A stretch of DNA of 64,000 nucleotides from Aggregatilinea lenta (GTDB taxonomy: Bacteria; Chloroflexota; Anaerolineae; Aggregatilineales; Aggregatilineaceae), in contig NZ_BFCB01000003.1 of NCBI RefSeq assembly GCF_003569045.1, positions 186,001 through 250,000 of the forward strand, in the 5' to 3' direction. This document shows positions 58,109 through 64,000 of this stretch, in pieces; positions within the stretch are counted from its first letter, which is position 1; each line of letters starts with the position of its first letter. The position numbers and the translations under genes were made by a program. The notes below the pieces were generated by a model, which ran no database searches, had not been told where the DNA came from, and worked only from the letters and a program-made list of their open reading frames with translations.

Positions 58109-59294
58109 CGAAGTGCACACCGTAACAGGTTTCACACTCGCCGGGACGCACAGCGGCCTGAAGCCCGAAGACCGGCCCGACATGGCGCTGGTCGTCAGCG
58201 ATCGCCCCTGCGTGGCGGCGGGTATCTTTACCACCAACCGCGTCAAGGCCGCGCCCGTGCTCTACGACCAGGGCGTGCTGGCCACGCGGGACGCGGCGAT
58301 CCGCGCCGTGCTGGTCAACACGGGCAGCGCCAACGCCTGCACCGGGGATGCTGGCCTGGAGAACGCGCGCCAGAGCGCGATCTGGGCGGCGGAGGCGGTC
58401 GGCTGCGCGGCGCACGAAGTGCTGGTGCTCTCGACCGGCGTGATCGGCCTGCCGCTGCCGATGGACTGCATTGAGCGCGGGATCGAGGCACTGCGCGGGC
58501 AGTTGAAGCCGACCGCGTGGCAGGACGCGGCCCGCGCGATCATGACCACCGACACGCGCCCGAAGGTCGCCAGCACGCGCGCGCCGGAGGGTTACACCAT
58601 CACCGGTATCGCCAAGGGCGCAGGCATGATCGCGCCCAACATGGCGACTATGCTCTCTGTGATCGTTACCGATGCGCAGGTTCCGCGCGACCTGCTCGAT
58701 CGCGTGCTGCGGCAGGCGGCGGATGCCAGCTTCAACCGCATCGTGGTCGATGGCGATATGAGCACCAACGATACCGTGCTGGCGCTGGCAAACGGCGCGT
58801 CGGGGATCGCGGTGCAAGACGAGGCTGCGTTTGTCGCCGCGCTGAGCGAGGTTACTATCGCGCTGGCGCAGGCCATCGTGCGCGACGGCGAAGGCGCGAC
58901 CAGGTTCGTGACGGTGCAGATCACCGGCGCGGCCAGTGAGGACGCGGCGCAGGCCGTAGCGCGCTCGATCGCGACGTCGGCGCTGGTCAAGACCGCGTTT
59001 TACGGCGGCGATCCCAACTGGGGCCGCATCCTGTGCGCGGCGGGTTATTCCAGCGCGGAGATCAATCCCGCGACGGTCTCGCTGTGGCTGCTGCACGCCG
59101 ACGGAACCGACGCGATCCAGCTCGTCGAAGGTGGACAGCCGCTGAACTACGACGAACCGGCGGCCATCGCGCACATGCAGGCTGACGAGTGGGGCGTGCG
59201 GCTGGACCTGGGCCAGGGCGACGCGTCCACGTGGGTCTGGACCTGCGATCTCAGCCACGAATACGTGACCATCAACGGGCATTACCGCACGTAA
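58101..59294 (+). CDS. argJ: glutamate N-acetyltransferase / amino-acid acetyltransferase
   Basis: The 397-residue proenzyme cuts itself before Thr183 (NMATML) to give alpha and beta chains; KGAGMIAPNMATML is the family signature. It moves acetyl from N-acetylornithine to glutamate, which closes the cyclic arginine pathway, and bifunctional forms also use acetyl-CoA. The GTG at 58101 is chosen because GAGGGGG lies about seven bases upstream, overlapping the argA end by eight bases. The operon ends here at a strong terminator. Confidence 0.94.
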   Translation: MSNEVHTVTGFTLAGTHSGLKPEDRPDMALVVSDRPCVAAGIFTTNRVKAAPVLYDQGVLATRDAAIRAVLVNTGSANACTGDAGLENARQSAIWAAEAVGCAAHEVLVLSTGVIGLPLPMDCIERGIEALRGQLKPTAWQDAARAIMTTDTRPKVASTRAPEGYTITGIAKGAGMIAPNMATMLSVIVTDAQVPRDLLDRVLRQAADASFNRIVVDGDMSTNDTVLALANGASGIAVQDEAAFVAALSEVTIALAQAIVRDGEGATRFVTVQITGAASEDAAQAVARSIATSALVKTAFYGGDPNWGRILCAAGYSSAEINPATVSLWLLHADGTDAIQLVEGGQPLNYDEPAAIAHMQADEWGVRLDLGQGDASTWVWTCDLSHEYVTINGHYRT

Positions 59295-59322
59295 CACGCC
59301 GCTCGATTCAATCCAGCCATCG

Positions 59323-59359
59323 AAAGCGCCGGATCGTAATTTACGATCCGGCGCTTTTT
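59323..59359 (+). terminator. rho-independent terminator of the arg operon
   Basis: Long perfect stem AAAGCGCCGGATCG... (59323-59339) / ...CGATCCGGCGCTTT (59341-59357), T run 59355-59359. The symmetric A and T tails make it potentially bidirectional. Confidence 0.92.
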
Positions 59360-59513
59360 GCGTTCGTTGCCTGCGCGCATCCGCGATCCCCGGCTAATTT
59401 GCAAATGTCCATCTGAATTATCGATAATGGAACAGCACCAAGCCATCGGCTGTACCGCACATTCCAACCCCATCCAACATGCCGATTGGTCGAGGTGTCT
59501 AGGGGGCGAATCT

Positions 59514-60899
59514 ATGAGCAGCACCGTCACAGCCGTTTATTTCAGCTTGTTCGCCCTCGCTTTGATCATCGCGGCGCTGTCCGGGGCGGCGATGGCATGG
59601 GATGGCAGCTACCAGTTTTTCGTCGCGCTGGACAGCCAGGAACCGTACATCCTCCACGGCCAACGCTACATCGTGCTGATTGGGCAGGGCGCGGCCCTGG
59701 TGAGCAGCCAGTTTACCGGCGACGTCGCCCTACTGCGCATTCTGTTCGGCCTGGGTTATGCCCTCGTGCCGGTCGGCGCGCTGCTGCTGTCGTGGCTCGC
59801 CGTCCGGGATCGCGCGCCCTGGCTGTTCGTGTGGCCCACACTGGCGATCGGGATCGCTATGCTGCCCGGCCAACTGCCGCTCTATTCCGAGGCGACGATC
59901 GCCGCGCAGTTATTCTGGCCGCTGCTGCTGCTCGTGCTGGTGGACGCCGGGAGCCGTTGGCAGCCCGTGGTCATCGTGCTGGCGCTCGTGCTGATGCTGA
60001 CCCATCCCAGCGCCATCCCCATGCTGGGCCTCGCGGCGGCGGTCGCGCTGTGGCTGGCGAACCGGCACGCGGAATCACGCAGGCGCCACCTGTTGCAGGC
60101 GGGTTTTCTGGGTGTGGTGACCGCCGCCGCACTGATCGACTTTCTGGTCAAAAAATCGTCGTACGAAACCGAGCAGCTGACGCTGGAAACCATCAACTCG
60201 TCGTTCCGGTCGGCGGTGTTCGGCCCGGTGATGGTCGCGCTGGGGCTGGTTTACCTGGCCGGAATGATCCTGATCGTCCTGCCGCTTGTCCGCCGTGGGG
60301 CGGTGGCCCAGCCCGATCGCGTGGCGCGGCTGCCCCGGCTGCGCGCGGCAGCGCTGCTGGCGGTGGCCGGGGCGGGCGTCGTGCTGCTGGTGCGCGCCGT
60401 GATCTTTCGCTGGTGGTGGTCATCGTTGGATTACCGCTTCTGGATGCTGCTGGGCACGCTGCCGTTTCTGGGGCTGGCCGTGCTGGAAGGCGTGCTGCCA
60501 CGATCGTGGGGGGAGAGCTTGCGGGCGGAGATGTCTGCCCGCAGCCGGATCATGCTGCTGGCGGCGGTGGTGTTTTCGGTTGTGTTGAGCGCCAACAGCC
60601 TGGGCTGGCTGCGCCTCACGGACCGGCTGGAAAATATGCTGGCGTCCCGGTCCGAAGCGTGTATCCCCATGTCGTCGATAGATTGGATCGATAAAACGGC
60701 GCTCGACCACTGGTCCACGACCGCGTATTCGCTGGTGTTGCAAGGACGGCACCCGACCAAGATCGTGCTGGCGGATGAGGACGCCTGCGCCGCGATTTCG
60801 CCCGACCACGCGCCGATTACCGACTGGTACATGCGTCCGTGGGACGACGGCTGGTTCGATCTTAAGGGGCTGGACCAGTACCTCGCCCGCGCGCCGTAG
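59514..60899 (+). CDS. polytopic membrane protein of unknown function
   Basis: I cannot assign a family. The 461-residue protein has about nine to eleven hydrophobic helices, then a soluble C-terminal tail of about 70 residues with Cys and Trp (DWYMRPWDDGWFDLKGLDQ). The first extracytoplasmic loop follows helix one (AWDGSYQFFVALDSQ), and the layout recalls GT-C type or O-antigen-related membrane enzymes, but the DxD/DE motif is not clear. AGGGGGCG lies before the ATG at 59514. It is separated from argJ by a terminator and convergent with the MutS-like gene, so context says little. Confidence 0.65.
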   Translation: MSSTVTAVYFSLFALALIIAALSGAAMAWDGSYQFFVALDSQEPYILHGQRYIVLIGQGAALVSSQFTGDVALLRILFGLGYALVPVGALLLSWLAVRDRAPWLFVWPTLAIGIAMLPGQLPLYSEATIAAQLFWPLLLLVLVDAGSRWQPVVIVLALVLMLTHPSAIPMLGLAAAVALWLANRHAESRRRHLLQAGFLGVVTAAALIDFLVKKSSYETEQLTLETINSSFRSAVFGPVMVALGLVYLAGMILIVLPLVRRGAVAQPDRVARLPRLRAAALLAVAGAGVVLLVRAVIFRWWWSSLDYRFWMLLGTLPFLGLAVLEGVLPRSWGESLRAEMSARSRIMLLAAVVFSVVLSANSLGWLRLTDRLENMLASRSEACIPMSSIDWIDKTALDHWSTTAYSLVLQGRHPTKIVLADEDACAAISPDHAPITDWYMRPWDDGWFDLKGLDQYLARAP

Positions 60900-60908
60900 G
60901 ACGGGCGC

Positions 60909-62753
60909 TCAATTCGCCGGTACGGGCAGGCCCTCCATGCGCATAATCGTCAGCGCGTTGGTGCTGGGCGAGGGGCCGGGTCGCAGCGTGTAGTCGAATG
61001 ACATGCGCCCATCCTCGATGTGCTCCGTGAAGTGATAGTTCTTCAGCGTGGGCAGCGTCTCGGACAGCGTGACCAGTTCCAGATCGTGCGTGGAGATGAT
61101 GCCCACGCCGCGCTTGCCGCCCAATGCCGCGATCAGTGCGCGGCTGCCGGTCAGGCGTTCGCGGTTGTTCGTGCCCCGGAAGATCTCGTCAATCAGGTAA
61201 AAGACCGGGTACGCGTGATCGGCGTCCAGCGCGTCGAGCAGCCCACGCAGGCACTTCACCTCCGCGTAGAAATACGAGATACCGTCCGTGACCGAGTCGG
61301 TGATGCGGATGCAGGTGTACAGCCGGAACGGGACCGTGCGCAGCGACGCCGCGATGACCGGCCCGCCCGCGTAGGCCAGGCACAGGTTGAGGCCGAGCGT
61401 GCGCAAAAACGTGCTCTTGCCCGCCATGTTCGATCCGGTGATCAGCGCCAGGTCGCCAGGCGCGCTGAGCGTGAAGTCGTTGCACACGCGTGCAGCGTCG
61501 GGGATCAGCGGGTGGCCGAGCGCGTGCGCCTCGAAGGCCGGAACCGCGCCGGGATCGCCGTGCAGCGCGGGGAAGGTCGCGTCCGGGTTGAGGTAAGCGA
61601 AGTTCGCCAGCCCGCCGAGCGCTTCCAGCTCGAACCACACGTCCAGCCAGCGCGGCAGCAGGGCGTTCAACGCCGCCTGCCGCCGGTTGAGAAGCTCCAC
61701 GATGTACACATCCCACGGCACGATCGTGCTGAGCAGCATCCACAGCAGCGGGTTGTGGCGCACGCTGGCTGCCGACAGCACGCGCGTCAGGCGGCGAAGC
61801 TGCACGGACGGGCGCGTCTCGTTCGCGTGGAACGGCGCGCACAGGTCCGCCAGGGCGGAGTCAGCGGCGGGATGGTAGCGTTCCACCACCGCGAACGCGC
61901 CGCGCAGGTCGGTCAGCGGGTCGCTGAGTGCGTACGCTTTGTCGAACGGGTCGCCCAGGCCGCGCACGCTCCAGAAGTAGATCGCCGCGTAGACGACGAA
62001 CGTCAGACCCCACACCGGCGGCAGCACGCCCGCCGTGTTGAGCGCGAACAGCGCCGCATTGACCAGCGCCAGGGCGGTCAGCACGACGGCCAGCCGGGCC
62101 AGCGGGCGCGGCGGTTCGAGCGCACCCAGCCAACCGAGCAGCGCCTTGCCTTCCCAGCGCCACGGCATCCCGCCGGAGGCGAAGCCCGCATCCAGCCGCA
62201 GCTTATCGCGGAACAGGGCCAGCGGGGCCATCTCGCGCACGAGCGTCTGCCGCCGCGCGATGCGCGCCGGGTCGGGCGTGTCGGTACTGAGCCAGTCGCG
62301 CAGGCGCTGGCTGCCGTCGCGCGAAGCGGCGGTGTCCAGCAGGCGGTAAAGCGAATGCTCGCCCACGAGGTCCAGATCGCGCTCGGCGGGCCGGTCGTCA
62401 CGGGGCAGGATGGCGCGGGCAGGCGGAATGTGGTCCCAGTCCAGGGTCAAACGCGCGATGTGCGCCGCCTTGATCGCGCGCCACGCCGCGTAGCGGGCGA
62501 TGGTCCGGTTGACGCGGCCATGCGCGCGGGTCAGCGCCGCAAAGCCTGCCAGCCACACGAGCGATGCGGCCAGCCACGCCCAGATCCCGGCCAGAACGAG
62601 CACGAACACGGTCAGCCCGCCCCCGCCGACAAACGTGACGAGGCGCGCCCACGTGAAGCGGCTGCTGACCTCTTGAAGCGCGGTTTCGCGCTGCTGCACG
62701 CGGTCGATCTGGCGCTGGAGCGCGCGCTGGCGGGACTCTTTGGCGGGTGTCAT
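60909..62753 (-). CDS. membrane-anchored MutS-like ATPase
   Basis: The 614-residue protein has the MutS core and ATPase domains but no mismatch-recognition domain I. Walker A is TGSNMAGKST near residue 438, Walker B is LIDEIFRGTNN near 521, and STHDLEL is the H-loop. Two hydrophobic stretches, near residues 37-75 and 225-265, look like membrane hairpins. MutS-related families with such insertions exist, and their function is unclear; a role in classical mismatch repair is unlikely without domain I. The start at 62753 is the first ATG after the repeat-free leader, and the longer frame starts at an unlikely upstream codon. Confidence 0.8.
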   Translation of the reverse strand: MTPAKESRQRALQRQIDRVQQRETALQEVSSRFTWARLVTFVGGGGLTVFVLVLAGIWAWLAASLVWLAGFAALTRAHGRVNRTIARYAAWRAIKAAHIARLTLDWDHIPPARAILPRDDRPAERDLDLVGEHSLYRLLDTAASRDGSQRLRDWLSTDTPDPARIARRQTLVREMAPLALFRDKLRLDAGFASGGMPWRWEGKALLGWLGALEPPRPLARLAVVLTALALVNAALFALNTAGVLPPVWGLTFVVYAAIYFWSVRGLGDPFDKAYALSDPLTDLRGAFAVVERYHPAADSALADLCAPFHANETRPSVQLRRLTRVLSAASVRHNPLLWMLLSTIVPWDVYIVELLNRRQAALNALLPRWLDVWFELEALGGLANFAYLNPDATFPALHGDPGAVPAFEAHALGHPLIPDAARVCNDFTLSAPGDLALITGSNMAGKSTFLRTLGLNLCLAYAGGPVIAASLRTVPFRLYTCIRITDSVTDGISYFYAEVKCLRGLLDALDADHAYPVFYLIDEIFRGTNNRERLTGSRALIAALGGKRGVGIISTHDLELVTLSETLPTLKNYHFTEHIEDGRMSFDYTLRPGPSPSTNALTIMRMEGLPVPAN

Positions 62754-62887
62754 CGGGTGTCCTATCGGATTGGAAGGGAAACGCACCGATTGTATCCAGC
62801 CGCGCGGCGCGGGTCGAGCCGCGTGCAACATGTCAGGAATCAGTGCCGGGGCGTAGAGTGAACGTCAGCTTGCGGTGGTGCTGGCAT

Positions 62888-62917
62888 CAGACAGGCGGGC
62901 GCGATCCGTCCTATACT
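62888..62917 (+). promoter_or_regulatory. promoter of the secreted duplicated-domain gene
   Basis: -10 TATACT (62912-62917). CAGACA (62888-62893) is a partial -35 with an 18-bp spacer. Confidence 0.45.
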
Positions 62918-62949
62918 CTACATATGAAGCGATGAAGGGAGCTGTCATC

Positions 62950-63840
62950 ATGAATCGCGCTGTCCGATCCTTAATTGTGCTGATGCTCGTCGCGGCGATG
63001 CTCGCGGCAGTGGTGCCTGTCAGGGCGCAGGCTGGCCCGTACGTCTCCCCGCGCGGGATGTTGAACAATTACTACAACACCATCAACGCGCGGCAGTATC
63101 AGGCCGCGTATGCTCAATGGCTGAATCCGCCCCAGACCTACGCCTCGTTCGTGGCCGGGTACGCCGACACGACGCGCGTCGATGCGTTTTTCGGCAGCTT
63201 CCGCCCGCGCCAGCCGGTGACGACCGCCGGGGCCGTGCCGTCGATCCTGATCGGCTACCGGACCAACGGCTCGGTCGCGGCCTACAGCGGCTGCTACTTC
63301 GTGACGTATAACGAGGCGGCGGTCGGGATGGGCCAATGGCTGCTGACCGGCGCGAACATCCAGCCGATGGCGGCGGTCCCTATACCGGAGAGTATCCCCA
63401 CGCAGCTCGCCAGCATCGACTGCTTCACCGGCCAGGGCACGGCGGGCTACGCCAACACGGTCTACGAGTTCGCGGTGAATTATTTCAACGCGATCAACAT
63501 GGGCAACTACTGGGGCGCGTATACGCAGTGGAGCAGCCCGCCGCAAACGTATGACCAGTTCGTGCAGGGGTGGTCCGACACGGCGGAGACGGTGTTGTTC
63601 TACGGCCTGTACCAGTTCGGCGGCTATCGCGCGGTGGATACGGGGCGCATCCCGGTGGTCCTGTTCGGCTACCATCACGACGGCAGCATGGCCGCCTACC
63701 AGGGCTGCCTCATCCTGAATTACGGCGCATACGGGACGACGGGCTGGACGCTCGGTGGGGCGACCCTGACGCCGATGCTGTACACGGGCACGCCGCCGCG
63801 CGCGAACATCATCGCGGCGCTGCAATCGTGGTGCTATTGA
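62950..63840 (+). CDS. secreted protein with two copies of an NTF2-like domain
   Basis: The 296-residue protein has a signal peptide (residues 1-27, ending VRAQA). Two similar domains follow, about 33-160 and 165-290. Each starts with a YYNTIN/YFNAIN helix, continues with AYAQWLNPPQTY / AYTQWSSPPQTY and a G-YAD/G-WSD turn, and has AAYSGC / AAYQGC near a TPM or QPM end. The size and pattern suggest an NTF2/SnoaL-like fold, but that is inference. Each domain has one or two Cys that could form disulfides outside the cell. AAGGGAG is before the ATG at 62950. Function unknown. Confidence 0.7.
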   Translation: MNRAVRSLIVLMLVAAMLAAVVPVRAQAGPYVSPRGMLNNYYNTINARQYQAAYAQWLNPPQTYASFVAGYADTTRVDAFFGSFRPRQPVTTAGAVPSILIGYRTNGSVAAYSGCYFVTYNEAAVGMGQWLLTGANIQPMAAVPIPESIPTQLASIDCFTGQGTAGYANTVYEFAVNYFNAINMGNYWGAYTQWSSPPQTYDQFVQGWSDTAETVLFYGLYQFGGYRAVDTGRIPVVLFGYHHDGSMAAYQGCLILNYGAYGTTGWTLGGATLTPMLYTGTPPRANIIAALQSWCY

Positions 63841-63863
63841 CGCGGCAGGGACTACGGGAACGG

Positions 63864-63893
63864 AACCGGGACGTGTGAGCGTCCCGGTTTTTT
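63864..63893 (+). terminator. rho-independent terminator
   Basis: Stem AACCGGGACG (63864-63873) / CGTCCCGGTT (63880-63889), loop TGTGAG, TTTTTT at 63888-63893. Confidence 0.92.
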
Positions 63894-63898
63894 ATGCT

Positions 63899-63941
63899 GC
63901 CCCCCATCCCCGACCCTTCCCCCGCGAGGAGGGAAGGGAGA
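63899..63941. repeat. CCCCATCCCCGACCC/GGGAAGGGAG repeat
   Basis: Imperfect inverted repeat with CCCTTCCCCC and GGAGGGAAGGGAG arms, like those near 6954 and 19459. Confidence 0.5.
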
Positions 63942-63951
63942 AAGGCAAAAA

Positions 63952-63979
63952 CGGGCGGATCAGGCCCCGCCCCTACGGA
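63952..63979. repeat. GGCGGATC-type palindromic repeat
   Basis: CGGGCGGATCAGGCCCCGCC then CCTACGG, close to 1979-2009 and 41054-41080. Confidence 0.7.
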
Positions 63980-64000
63980 TCGCAGGAGATTTTGCTTGTC

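Noticed and set aside
61020-62861. A 613-codon open frame on the plus strand opposite the MutS-like gene
   Set aside because: Its translation is rich in Arg, Gln, His and Val with no recognisable motif, as expected opposite a GC-rich gene. The minus-strand frame has intact ATPase motifs.
1-64000. tRNA or rRNA genes
   Set aside because: I looked in the gaps for cloverleaf-like stretches and GTTCRANNC motifs and found none I would defend. A tRNAscan or Infernal run would settle it.

Overview
The window is a 64 kb stretch of GC-rich bacterial chromosome, coding densely on both strands. It has no rRNA, tRNA, CRISPR array, phage or insertion sequence that I can recognise. The gene mix (a large secreted DUF3160 protein, MMPL and heterodimeric ABC exporters, a ribose-type ABC operon with a LacI regulator, a compact argCBDAJ cluster, many dispersed GC-rich palindromic repeats) suggests a Chloroflexota bacterium of Anaerolineae type. 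That placement is inference from gene content and style, not from a marker gene.

Layout. 1-7 kb: end of an asparagine synthetase, nadE, a hexapeptide acyltransferase, a polysaccharide deacetylase, a Gfo/Idh/MocA sugar dehydrogenase and a DegT-type sugar aminotransferase, which together look like the edge of a surface-glycan locus. 7-13 kb: a Fur-family regulator, lysA, a CatE-like ring-cleavage dioxygenase, a small orphan protein and a large secreted DUF3160 protein. 13-20 kb: a TetR regulator with a 27-bp palindromic operator driving an MMPL exporter, then two NAD(P)H oxidoreductases and a flavin reductase. 20-26 kb: azlCD and a two-gene heterodimeric ABC exporter. 26-30 kb: a secreted alpha/beta hydrolase, a YcaQ/AlkZ-type DNA glycosylase and DNA polymerase IV. 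29-38 kb: a second glycan locus, with one glycosyltransferase convergent to a six-gene minus-strand operon (two GT2, asnB, methyltransferase, GT2-like, GT4). 38-40 kb: MFS and TauE/SafE transporters.

40-49 kb is a minus-strand sugar or polyol operon: LacI, ABC ATPase, permease, a double-length substrate-binding protein made of two nearly identical domains, a mannose-6-phosphate-isomerase-like cupin, an AroE-like dehydrogenase lacking the usual shikimate-binding residues, and an SDR dehydrogenase. 49-54 kb resembles the Bacillus mhq quinone/electrophile response: FMN reductase, MhqD-type esterase, MhqO-type dioxygenase, a luciferase-like oxidoreductase, YceI and a MarR regulator, with palindromic operators at the last two promoters. 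54-59 kb is argC-argB-argD-argA-argJ. The last 5 kb hold an unknown polytopic membrane protein, a membrane-anchored MutS-like ATPase and a secreted protein with a duplicated domain.

The most interesting signal is upstream of argC (54327-54538): a consensus-like promoter, a 24-codon reading frame with six Arg codons in ten, a segment that can pair with the 5' side of a following rho-independent terminator, and then the arg operon. This is the full architecture of ribosome-mediated transcription attenuation, here apparently sensing arginine. Second is the tandem-fused substrate-binding protein, whose two halves look homogenised by gene conversion. About two dozen short palindromic repeats are scattered between genes, and one supplies the stop codons of two convergent genes.
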